Part shown: positions 35,297-47,026 of the stretch, in pieces
Position numbering within the stretch: position 1 is the stretch's first letter
Layout: every line of letters starts with the position of its first letter
Source of the DNA: Microstegium vimineum
Taxonomy: Eukaryota; Streptophyta; Magnoliopsida; Poales; Poaceae
NCBI GenBank assembly: GCA_022036555.1
Contig: CM039128.1
Location: 2,790,049 to 2,854,048 of the forward strand
Direction: 5' to 3'
DNA length: 64,000 nucleotides
Notes under the pieces: model-generated
What the model was told of the DNA's origin: nothing
What the model saw: only the letters and a program-made list of their open reading frames with translations
Database searches by the model: none
Program-made: the position numbers and the translations under genes

Positions 35297-38200
35297 CAAG
35301 TGGAATACAAGAATCAACACAGGGAAACGAGGTAAAAAAGATAAGACAAAATGTATATTGCAAAACATACTACATAGCTAATTTTATGATAAAAAAGCAG
35401 ACAAAACAAGGACAATTGCAAGAGCAAAGAGAGATCGTAGAGCAGTCAATTATAAGTCTGTCAACAGAATATGAAGTAATTTGAATTATAGATAAAAAAG
35501 AAATGTTAATAATCTTCATTTGAATATATAACAAGTCTAAAAAATTTACAGAATGACAATAGCGACTACTTGACAAATGAAGATTATCAGGAGGATCAAA
35601 TTGATGCAACAGAGATATTCAACTCGATGCAAGCACAGGAGGTTTGTAATTTAATCTACAACAAATTCTAAAAACTTGGGCAAAAATATCTGAAATAAAA
35701 GTACTAACCTTGAATACCTTGATAATACAGGTTGATGACACATACTACATTACAGAAAAGGAGATGACTGCAATATCAAGAAACCCAACATCAGCAGAAG
35801 AGGATATAAACACATGGAAAGAGTCAAATGAAGGAGCAAATCATCATCAGGATGGACAAATAGAAGAATTAGATGAGATAAATGGAAGCCAAGAGCTTAC
35901 AGAAGAACAAATTGAAGAATTCATCAGGAAAGAAGAGGAAGCAGCGGCATATGGAAACAATGCAGACACTGACAGCAAGTACGCACCATAGATAGGCATG
36001 AAATTCGACTCAAGAGATGATGCACACCATTTCTTCAGCTTCTATGGCTACATAGTAGGGTTTGAAGTGGTTGTTACTCATAGCACAAGGACTACAAGCA
36101 AGAAAAGGAACAATGAAATATACAAACAGGAAATGAGGTGTAATCGTTATGGAAAAGTTACAAAGAAGAAGACAACAGACCAAGAAGAACAGGATGTGAT
36201 TGCACATCAAGCAAAAAGAAAAGGACCAAAAAGGAAAACTAACCTCTAGGTCAAAACAAATTTCCCTGTGGTAATGGAAGTGAAAGAACATGATAATGGA
36301 AAATGGAGATAGTGAGGCTAGACTTGGACCACAATCATGAACTGAGTCTAAATAACAGGAATCAACTATTCAGTGGCAGAAAATATATGACAGATATGGA
36401 GAAGGCAATGATAAGGACTCTGAATGGAAACAACATACCAACAAGAAAGATGATAGCAATACTATCATATCTCCGAGGAAATGTAACAGGACTGCCATAC
36501 AAGACAAAGGATGTGCAGAATGAAAGAACAAAGATAAACAGGGAGCTCAAAGGGAATGACATGAGCAAAGTATTGCAATACTTCATCAAGAGGGGAACAG
36601 AAGATCAGAAATTCTTCTACAAACTTCATGTAGACGAAGAAAACAAAGTGAAGAATATATACTGGAGAGAAGGCATATCACTAAAATGGTATGCAGAATA
36701 TGGAGACTGTGTAAGTTTCGATGCAACCTACATGAAAAATAGATACAATCTTCCATTTGCACCTATAGTGGGCATATCATATTCGGGTGTGCATTCATCT
36801 CTGATGAAACTACAGAAACTTTCAAATGGGTGTTTGAGTCACTATTGGAATCTATGGGAGGAAAACTTCCAAAGACCATAATCACAGATCAAGACAAGGC
36901 TATGAGAGCTGCCATAGCAAAAGTAATGCCACAAACTATTCACAGGAATTGCCTCTTCCATATCAAGTCAAAGTGCTACACAAAAAATGGAAAGTGCTTC
37001 AAAGTAAACAAAGGCTTACCAGAGATATTTGAAGATATAGTGAACAACTCAGTGACAGAGGAAGAATTTGAGCACCTGTGGCAGAAAATGATTGCAGATT
37101 ATAAGCTAGAGCAGAATAAGTATTTCAACAAAATGTGGGAAAACAGGAACATGTTCATACCAGTATATTTCAAAGAAAACTTCTATCCATTCATTCAAAG
37201 CACAGGTAGAAGTGAGCAGACAAATGCTAGGATCAAGGACAATGTAGGACCTACATATAGCATACTCAGTTTCATGAAAGAGTACCAAAGAATAATAGAC
37301 AGAATCAACATAATGGAAAGTACTGAGGATAATCAAAGCAAAGAAAAAAGACCTAAAGAACTACAGAGTGGATACAAGATAGAATTACAAGCAGTTCAAC
37401 GTTATAACAGGAAAATATTCCTAAAGTTTCAGTACCAGCTCAAGTTGACAGAGAGACTGAAGTACAAAGAAATAGAGGAGGGAAAAAGTTTTGAAGTATG
37501 GCAGAAAACTAACACAATCCAAGATATACAGACAAACAGAAGATATGTAGTTCTAACAGATCTTACAAAAGGGAAAGAAGAATTCACTTGCATCTGTGCA
37601 AAATTCAGCAAGGATGGAATACTTTGCAGCCACATACTGAAAGTAATAGTGGAAGAAGAAATAGATGACATAACTGAAAAGTACTTTCTTGACAGATGGA
37701 GGAAGAAGGATTCCAAATTGAATACAGTACAAGCACATGATACACCTGAAACTAATGAATTGCTCAGATTCAACTTACTGTCAAGAAAAGCAGCATTGCT
37801 TACATCTAAAGGGTCAATGAGAGAAGAAATGATGACGTACCTTGATGAGGAATTTGATAGAATGGATAAAGATCTGGAGCTTATTAAAGAGGTACTCGAA
37901 GAAGAAGATCAAAACAAAGATGAAGAAGAACAAATGGAAAGCAATGAAGCGGCAACAATTACAATGACTCAAGAGAGCCTACAAGATCCAGAAAGGATAA
38001 AGAATAAAGGAAGACCAAAGAACCCAACAAGACTGAAGACAATAGTAGAAGAAATTAGAGCAAAGAATGCTGCAAAAGAAGCAAAAAATAAGAAGAAGGC
38101 ACCAAACTCAGGTAAGAGATAAAAACTAAACTTATAATTTTTAATAAGAAAATACATATAATGAAAACTAACAACCATTATAAATTTGTATGCAGCTCCA

Positions 38201-38590
38201 AGTTCAAAAAGTAAGAAGAAGCAGAAGAAGAATGTTGAAGACTGAAGACAGAAGATCAACAGCAAAAAGAAAATAAGTAGAAGCATAATAGAGAAAGAAG
38301 AACCAGAAGGAGTAGAATAGGACATATTTATATTTCACTAGAGCTATTATCATGTACCATGTGATATCATGTAAGCGAATCAAGTCTAGACTCAATCTAT
38401 ATTAAGAATTCCTAAGGCAGATGCAACTGCCTAAAAAGACAGAGAAAGAGCTTAACAAAATGTAGCCTTGAGATATCATATTCTTCGAAACAAACAGAAC
38501 CCACCAACAGAAGATTTCAACCCTGGGAAGGCACAAAAAACATTCAACAAAACAACATATAAACAACAAGCAAACAATTACAAGTATGAA

Positions 38591-41500
38591 TTATACCTCA
38601 AGTTTGAAATCATATACACGATGCTTCATTCCAGTATTTTTGTGATGAAAAAAGAGTTCATTAGCAATTTTTACTCTAATGGATGGAATATCTTCGGAAC
38701 TGAACATATTGCCTAAAAGGACCTTAGGAGAAGACCAATGCTCCAAAAACATCATTGCATATATGCCAGAATCGCATCTGGAAAAAAATACAAGTCGAAC
38801 TAAAGACTTGATACATAATAGAAAAAAACAGTCCACGATACTGAATATGAAAAGAAATAAAAGAGCAAAAAGGATAAAAAATCATAAAGAAATAAATATG
38901 AAACTTACAAATTTTCAAAAGGCTGATCTGGAACATTAGGGAAGACAACTCCATAGAAATTAAAATCCATCTCAATCTAAACAAATTTATTCCAATGATA
39001 CTGAAAAGAGTTTACCTAAACAAACAAATGAACAACATATTAAAAAAAGAACATATCAATCATCTCAAGAAAAATTTTAAAGTATAGAACATACCAGCCT
39101 ATCTTGAATTTCTTGATGAAACTTGGAATTCTGATTATACAGAGAATCAAGAAAGACAAAATGGCGGTCCTTAATGTCAACCACAAATACAAACCAATGT
39201 TTCTCACGCAATATAGGGAAGAAAAGCTGAAAACAGCACATTAAAGTTAAAAGGGAATAAAGAAGAGAAATCAAAAGGAAAACATAAATTACAAGACAAA
39301 ACAATACCATATTGGATATATACAGAGGCCTAGCCTTGGCAGACCGTCTAAAAGATCTATGTATCTCGTCCTGATCAGCTTCATCGTAATCAAGTAACAA
39401 ATTATCCTAAAACAGAGAAAACATGAAAACATGAAAGAACAAAATAATACTAAGACAAGACAAAATGACAAAAGATCAAAAAACTTACACCATTGTTTGA
39501 GAAAAAGTAATGCCTTTTTGAAAAATCTGGATGGCCATTAGGCTTGGAAAACAAGCTATAGCAGAAACAAGACACTACAAAAGAGTTAACAAAACCACCA
39601 GGCTTCATGGATTCACCCAGAGACCAAAAAGTGCAGCGAACACCAGATAAAGACACTGCATCTTCGCTGAAAAAAATCAATGAGGACGAATATATATATA
39701 AATTAGAATTTAAAACAAGTCAAAATAAAAAAAGGAGCAGTGCAAATAGAAATAACCTCTGAAACTTAGAAGAGGCCAATTTACATAGAATCTTGTAGTT
39801 TTCCAATTCAGACTTAGATACTTGATAGAATTTAGACTTTCCAGTGTCAAAATCACCAAGAAACAATGGACCAGGATTAACAAAACACCTAGGACCATGT
39901 AAAGGAGCTTTTCCACCTGAAGATAAGTCTTGAGATTTATTTCCAAAAGATTGAGACAAACGAGCATAACTAGGCAAACTTCGATGATTTGAAGGACGCA
40001 AATCTTCAATAGGAGAAGACCTAGATGACCCACTGATATCCAGTTTCTCATTGTAAATAGAATTAGACTTATTAGTCATTTCTCCAACACTTTGAGAAAA
40101 AGATCTTTCACCAACAATTCTAACTTCTGGAGACACCTAAAAAAAGAAATAGAACAACAACAAAAAATATAAGAAAACATAAAAAAATAAGAATTACAAA
40201 ACCTGAAACTACAAAATGAAAACAATACATTCGTAGGATTTTTTTATGAAGAAGGCAAAGAACCACCAAAACTACGAACATTAACATCACGAGCTGACTG
40301 ATGAGGGGTAGGAGAGCATTGGGTGAAATCTAAAGTCTGCATGAACAATTTATCCTGCAAAACAAGAAAACAATCAAAGAGAAAGAAAGAAAAAAAACAG
40401 AAAAAAAATATATGAATACTAACACTAGAAGAACGCAGAGCAGACTTCTTCAATGAGCCACCACTCTAGGAATTAAAAGGAAAAAAAATACAAACATAAA
40501 GTAAACAATTGAACAGAATACAACGAAAAACAAAAAAGGAGAAATAAATCTAACCTTCTGAGAAAAGTATCTTGAAAACCCAGGTTTGGGAGATGGAAAC
40601 ACAGAATCAGGAACATAGAAATTATCATTTTCAAGATCAACAACTTCAGTGAATGGAGAACTATTGAGACCAGTGGAAAAAGATTTCTTCAAACAACCTT
40701 TCCTCAAAGAACTTGAATTAGAAATATCAGCAAGAGGATCCCTAGAATGAGACCTAGCCTTAGAAGAGCTAGCACCAAGATCAAAATGACCTAGCACAAG
40801 CATGAAAATATATAAAATCTTAAAAATGGATAAACAAGGTAAAATAAAAAACAGAAAAAAAAATACTAACATGACTTCTTCAACTTCGACACAGAAGCAG
40901 CATTTGCATTAGAAGACTACAACAAAAGAGATAAAGAATAAAATCATTAAAGTACAAAAGAGAATAAAAAATAAACATAAAATAAAATAGGTATAGACAC
41001 CTACATCATTTATAATCTGATGAAGTTTATATTGAGAAGGATGAACTGCATCGACATCTGGATCACAATTAAAATACAATATAGTTAAAATAAAAGAGCT
41101 AATGAAAACCAATGAGAAAAGAAAGACAAAAAAAACCTACCAATAGAATTAGCACCAGACAACCTAGGATCAGCTTCACAATCAACAGGAGAAGCTTGAA
41201 CACCACCATATCAGATAGGAGCCTAATAACTTCTAAAACTAACACCTGAGACATCTCACTAACAGGATAAGCATGCTTCCAGAGCTTGATAAAGGTCAAC
41301 CTCATTTCATCAGACAAAGAAGCCATCGAAATAAGATCAAAGTTGACAGAAACACCACAATTCAAGCAATGCTTTTCAACAAGCTTGCAAATTAAATTCT
41401 TCAATTGAACAGGAAGCTTGCAGCCAGCATAAGAATCAATATTGCTAATAAATTCATCATCAACAGACTGGTGGAGAATTTGGGGGAAGCAAACCCAAAT

Positions 41501-43127
41501 CCTAAAACAAAGATTTTATTAAAAAAAGGATAAAATCAATCAACACAGCTAAGATGCAATATGCATATAAAAAGCAATCAGAAAAAATTAAATTACAGTA
41601 AACAAGACTACCATGTATACTATAATGAAGACCATAACAGATTTACAAATAGAATGTAAATTAAGGATAAAATAAGACAACATATAAGGGGAAAAAACAA
41701 AGTGAAGAAAAAAAACTTAGCATAGCACGTCCTTGAATAATCCATGATAGGATGATAACCAAAACAACCTTCTTGCCTCTTGTCAAGATTAGAATAGTGC
41801 TTAATCATATCTTTCTTCCAAACAACAATTCGAGGAATAGTACAAGAAACTTGATGAGAACCAAAGTCAACATGGTCAAGATATAGAACCTAAAAAACAA
41901 GAGGGAATCAAAAGGGGGAAACAGTAAAGGGAATAAAGGGAAAAAGGGAAGAAAAAACTTACAGCAAGGAAGTAAAGGCAACCACCAAGCGTAGCTTGCT
42001 GACTAGATTTCGAATTCTTCAACTGATTGAATAACTTGATGTACTCAAGCAACCAAGAAAGGATGAATCCACATCAATCATAAGACCAAATCTTATCAAG
42101 GTCTTCAAAAATGCCAAAGAACTTATGACTAGGAACCACAGATGAATTTGGACAAAGGAAAGAACTCATGGCAACCACAATGAAACAAACAAACATATCC
42201 TCATCAGGCAAATCCCTCTTAGAAAGAAGAGCATCAGCAAAGAAACTTATTGGAGGTACATTATCCTTCCCAAATCTTGAGAGCAAACAAGACTTGCCAA
42301 CACTATAATCAGCAGGGAAAGGAATACCACCAAATGGAAGGTCAAGAATCAAATGAACAACCTCCTTAGTCAAAGAAATAACCTTGCCATTAACAACTAT
42401 AGCACCAGAGTTATAGTTGACAAGACGAGCAACCCAATGAACGAAGTTTCTAGGCACAGAACAGTTATCAAACAATAGAAGAGACCCAAAACCATACTTC
42501 TTAATAACATCTTTACGGTCTTCAGAAAGAGATAATATCACATTAGAGAACATTGAAACTGAAAATCTTGAGAAACCAACTTTAGCTCTACCATCAAACT
42601 TCTTCTTCTTAACCTAAAGAAGAAGACAAAGTAAAAAAATAAAAACAAAAAAGCATTGAAAAAATCAAAAATACAATATGCAAGAACTATACATACATCA
42701 CGACTCAAAGACATCAACAACTTATTCTTCAAGCACTTTAACCTAGAGGACTGGGAAAAATTAAAGACAACAAATCAAAAAACAAATAGAAGAGAAGAAC
42801 AGACAAACGAATTTAAACAAAAGGAAAGGAAAAAAACATACTTCTCTCATATACTCCATGTACAAAGCTTCATTGATAGAATTATGACCAAGAGAAAATG
42901 AATCCTACAAAAATGAAACATCAAAAAGCAAATCCTAAAGCAAAACAATAAAAATGATAGAAAAAATTACTCACATCTGATTCAAAAAGATCCTCAACAG
43001 GGGAATCAGCAATATTATCAGGACCCGAAGAATCAAGAGAAAAAGACAAATCATCTTCATCATCAGGACCATCAGAACAATCGCTACTAGCAACATCCAT
43101 GAAGGAAACCTTTCTTTTCCTAGCCAT
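38591..43127 (-). pseudogene. Ulp1-like (C48) cysteine protease gene of the large MULE, disrupted
   Basis: Many short exons on the minus strand. It starts MARKRKVSFMDVASSD at 43127 with a downstream donor, then a mobile-element-type helical domain (about 42077-42620: VHWVARLVNYNSGAIVVNGK, LILDLPFGGIP). Ser/Lys-rich linkers lie between about 39750 and 41150. The C-terminal Ulp1 domain contains VRCTFWSLGESMKPGGFVNS (about 39600), HWFVFVVDIKDRHFVFLDS (about 39140-39200; His and Asp of the triad) and CDSGIYAMMFLEHW (about 38740-38780; nucleophile Cys). The stop is at 38591. Nonsense codons are TGA at 42074-42076 and TAG at 38977-38979; a further in-frame stop near 41220 and TAA at 40244-40246 may reflect my splice choices. 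Family role: Ulp1 proteases cut SUMO-like conjugates. Copies carried by MULEs have unproven targets. Convergent with the transposase, about 350 bp apart. Confidence 0.8.
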
Positions 43128-43267
43128 CTAATAATATCAAAAAAAATATATAAGAAGAGATTTCATAAAAAGAAAGAGTACGAAAGCTTCTAAGAAATAC
43201 TAAGAACAATATAATATAAACAAACAATAAATGAACTATCAGAAAAAAAGGAAACATCTACAATTAA

Positions 43268-45070
43268 TGACAACATACAAAGGAGACAAAAGCTACATAT
43301 AAACATCTGCAACTAAAACAACCAATTAACATAACTAGAATAAAAAAACTCTAAAGAGATATATAGTATAAAAGCCTATTATATTGAACTGAACTTATTA
43401 AACAATATCAAGGATAAAAACGAATGACACACGACATAAAAAGATATTATAACACATGGAAAAAGGACACAAAAATAGAGAAATTATAACAGAGGACTCA
43501 TCTTCCTCAACAAAATAAGATAAGAGCCTAATAACTTCTCCAAAGGGACAACCTCATTTCATCAGACACAAAACAGACAAATAAATCAAAAAAAGGGGAA
43601 CAAAATATATGAACATAACAGACATACAGAGGTAATGAATCATTCAGTAAATGAATAAAAAAAACATAAACAAAAGGGTCAACAACCATGCAGCAGATGA
43701 AAAGAGGTCAGACTTGAACAATCTGAATCCATGAAAAATTTCGTAGCTAAACAGGCGATTCATGAACCTAATTTAGGACCATAAGCACAGACTAACAAAC
43801 CCAAACCAAACTGGCAACTACCACCAACTAGGTCTTTAATGCGCAATCATAAGAACCTCACAAATACTATTCAATCGACAACAGATACCAATGCTTATAG
43901 ACACAGGCATAGAAAAAAAAACTAGTACAAATCAGATCTATATAACACATCCACGATACAACTACAACAACAAGTAGATCTACAAAAAACAAACTCAAAG
44001 ATACAAACTCACCAATGATCCCGAATCGGAGAACTGCCACCTCAGAAACAGAGTCTGCCGCACTACACAAAAAGGGAAGAAGGGAAAAGTAAACAAAAAT
44101 GTCAATAGTTAATCAGAAAAGGTCAACTCACCAACGACACATCTACAATTTATGACAAGATACAAAGGACACAAAAGCTACATATAAACATCTGCAACTA
44201 AAACAACCAAATAACATAACTAGAATAAAAAAACTCTACACAGATATATAGTATAGAAACCTATTATACTAAACTGAACTTATTAAACAATATCAAAAAT
44301 AAAAACAAATGACACACGGCATGGCAAAAGGACACAAAAACAGATAAATTATAACAGAGGACTCCTCTACCTCAACAAGGAGACTAATAACTTCAAAAGC
44401 TAACAACAGAGACATCTCACTAACATAATAAAGCATGATTCCAAAGGGACACACCTCATTTCATCAGACACAAAACAGACAAATTAATAAAAAAAAAGAA
44501 AGGGAAACAAAGTATATGAACAAAACAGACATACAGAGGTAATGAATCAATCAGTAAATGAATAAAAACATATAAACAAAAGGATCAACCACCCTGCAGC
44601 CAGATGAAAAGAGGTAAGACTTGAACAATCTGAATCCATGAATAATTTCGAAGCTAAAAAGGCGATTCATGAACCTAATTTAGGACCATAAGCACAGACT
44701 AACAAACCCAAACCAGACTGGAAACTACCAGCAACTAGGCCTTTCATGCGCAATCATAAGAACCTCACAAATACTATTCAATCCACTTCATTTACCAATG
44801 CTTATAGATACAGGCATAGAAAAAAAACCTAGTACAAAACATATCTATATAACACATCCACAATACAACTACAGCAACAAGTAGATCTACAAAAAGACAA
44901 ACTCGAAGATACAAACTCACCAATGATCCCGAATCAAAACATATCTATATAACACATCCACAATACAACTACAGCAACAAGTTGATCTACAAAAAGACAA
45001 ACTCGAAGATACAAACTCACCAATGATCCCGAATCGAAGAACTGCCACCTCAGAAACAGAGTCTGCCACG
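43268..45070. repeat. tandem duplication, period ~885 bp, plus a third ~107-bp copy
   Basis: AAGCTACATATAAACATCTG begins similar runs at 43290 and 44175. The two copies (about 43268-44150 and 44152-44935) share ordered words such as AACCTAATTTAGGACCATAA and GATCCCGAATC. A further 107-bp unit, starting at AACATATCTATATAACACAT, is repeated head-to-tail at about 44830-44936 and 44937-45044. It lies in the probable 5' leader/promoter side of the Ulp1-like gene. Confidence 0.85.
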
Positions 45071-45299
45071 CTGCACCACAAGGGGAAAAGGAAAAAACTA
45101 AACACAAACGGCAATAGTCAATCAGAATAGGTAGATCTAAAAGCACAACTCACCAATGACACTAAATCCAGGACAAAAACACCAATAGACCTCGACCTAG
45201 CCTCCACCAGCGAGGCCCTAACCAAAAAAAAGCAAGAGACAACAAATCAGACAGGAAACTCGAGGATCTGCACAAACCGAAAAGGATACGAAGCAACAT

Positions 45300-45960
45300 A
45301 CACTCGACGGAGACGAAACGGAGACGAAGAGGACTCTCAGCTTCTCCGCGTCAGCTAAACTTACGCAACGCCTCCAGCAAATGACAAATGGAGAAGAAAG
45401 CAAATCAGATAGAGAAGAACAGGATCACAAAACTTAAAACAGAAAAAAAAGGGACTAACAAAACAGCGACGAATCGAAGCTCATTAGGCCTCCACGCCTC
45501 GGCTTCCCGTACGAATCTAAGGTAAACAAAATCAATAAAGGGGCTTACACAATCCAAGGCAAAATCGAAGACGAACAGGCCTCTCCGCCTCAGCTTCAGT
45601 TACGAATCCCCTCCACCGACGATGAGAACTCCGAAACCTACAACTTCAAGAGACAAATCAGGTGAAGAATAGCCGGATCTACAAACCACAAAAGAGAAAT
45701 GACGGAAAACAAACACAAATCGACGCGATAGGAAGGCGGAGAGCTCGCTCCGCCTCGGGTTCGCCCGAGAAGACAGGCGACGAGAGGGGAAAGTGAAAAA
45801 TGAACAGTTCAAAACAGTAACCAGCGCGGGGCGGTGCGAATAGGGGCAGGGTAATGACATGTAGACCCAGACGGGGCAGACCGGAGGGCCAAAAAGCAAC
45901 AGCCACAAGATCCAACGGCCAAAAAATTCGAGTGAGACAAAGGCCAGAATCACGCGGGCA
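45300..45960 (-). promoter_or_regulatory. probable promoter/leader of the Ulp1-like gene, with repeated GC-rich words
   Basis: GC content rises here. CTCCRCCTC.GCTTC followed by a TACGAATC-like word recurs near 45340, 45485, 45580 and 45750. By position it is the 5' side of the minus-strand Ulp1-like gene and the right arm of the element. No transcription start can be read from sequence. Confidence 0.4.
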
Positions 45961-45990
45961 ACCTTTAGCTTTAGTCATTATTATATTATA

Positions 45991-46722
45991 TCTAGATATA
46001 TAATAAACTATATGTACTAAAAAATATCTACGTGACTTATGATTTGAAACGGTGAGGGTATAAAGAACTACGGTGTGCCAGCTCTGAGAGAACCAGGAAG
46101 GAGTGTACAGTTCGCTTTTGGCTACTATCCATCACGTGCTGCCCATGCCGCTTTCATGTCCTCTTCCGGCCTGCCTGGCTGGCTGGGATGAGATTTATGA
46201 GCATATCGGTACAACAGAATGGGCCGACAAGTTGTCTCGTGGTTTGGGGTCAGTACTGCCTGGGACCCAAGAGAGGACGGCCCAAAAGAGAAACACGAAT
46301 AAGCGCAGCGGATGAATACGGCCCAGGAGTTGGACCAGGCCGGCCTGACATTGCCGGGTGAGCAGTTTGGGACATTCTATCAGATCCGTCTTTTTTTTTC
46401 CTTCTGCGTTCGCAATTTCGGAGGGAGAGAGAGAAAGGACAAAGAGAGTGATTGCCGTGCTCTCCATGTGAAACCTGCTCCGTGAACTTGAAAACTAATA
46501 ACCCTTTAGGGTCCCAAGTAAAAGTATCTTTCCGTTTTGCTTATTTGCAAGCCAATGGAACCCACTGTGACCAAAGATTTGAGATCGCCACTGCCCGACC
46601 AGAGTGTTATATAGTCATGGTTGACCTTTGTATGTGTATTTACGTATGTAAAATACATTTATTCTTTTGAAGGAAAACAAAACTAAACCCATCTCCACCT
46701 CTTATATTTACGATGCTAATTA
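45991..46722. other. intergenic; no gene seen
   Basis: AT-rich junction followed by ordinary sequence. A one-sided MITE-like end lies near 46040-46062 (TTATGATTTGAAACGGTGAGG). Short open frames have no recognisable product. Confidence 0.5.
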
Positions 46723-46728
46723 CTCCCT

Positions 46729-47026
46729 TGTAAGCAGTAGCTAGGATTGAATTGGGATGGAGGAGTAAGCAGAGGTAGTTGAGATGAATCCTTCAGACAG
46801 AGGAAGGTTTAATTCGATTACAAGAATTCTGTAATATGTTTGATAGCCTCTCTCTCTTCTCTCTCGACATTTCTTATACTCCAAGCTGATGGCCTACGCC
46901 AGCTGTCCGGCTCAACTCCACTCTGGGCCTTGGTTCCTAGGATTGGGCCGACGCCCCCGCGTGCTTCGCCTTGGCTCAGGCCCAGGTACGTTGTTCTTCG
47001 TTGTAGTCGTAGCAGGGTTGCTGACA
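46729..47026 (-). repeat. 3' LTR of the gypsy element (298 bp)
   Basis: Plus-strand sequence runs TGTAAGCAGTAGC to GGGTTGCTGACA. I count nine differences from the other LTR over 298 aligned bases. The end of the polyprotein frame reads into it. Confidence 0.93.

Larger units (their letters stand above)
32591..38245 (+). pseudogene. FAR1/FHY3-like MULE transposase, disrupted
   Basis: Probable exons are 32591-32629 (ATG start), 33219-33296, 33384-33452 plus 35302-35331 (one exon split by a solo LTR), 35552-35641, 35731-38111 and 38196-38245. All are multiples of three with GT-AG borders except the last junction, which is phase 1 and also agrees. An acidic N-terminus precedes a FAR1-type DNA-binding domain (FDSRDDAHHFFSFYGYIVGF, then DLDHNHEL). 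The MULE DDE core follows, with FDATY, ITDQDKAM and FEHLWQKM carrying the likely D, D and E. A SWIM zinc finger reads CICAKFSKDGILCSH, and a Lys-rich tail ends it. Lesions are TAG at 35989-35991, TAG at 36247-36249, a one-base loss near 36300 and a frame change near 36790-36810 with apparent loss of core residues after VGISYSG. It would have cut and moved the element. Confidence 0.85.
28190..45990. mobile_element. large decayed Mutator-like element (FAR1/Ulp1 type), ~18 kb, ends unresolved
   Basis: The block differs in composition from its flanks: AT-rich, with plus-strand purine/A-rich non-coding DNA. It carries an unknown gene (-), a FAR1-type MULE transposase (+) and a Ulp1-like protease gene (-). 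The first two are divergent around a shared promoter, and the last two are convergent, as mudrA and mudrB are in MuDR. Family knowledge: plant MULEs such as KAONASHI carry Ulp1-like genes, and some lack long terminal inverted repeats. I found no convincing long inverted ends or 9-bp duplication. The limits given are those of the compositional block, so this could also be two adjacent elements. A solo LTR later inserted at 33453. Confidence 0.6.
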
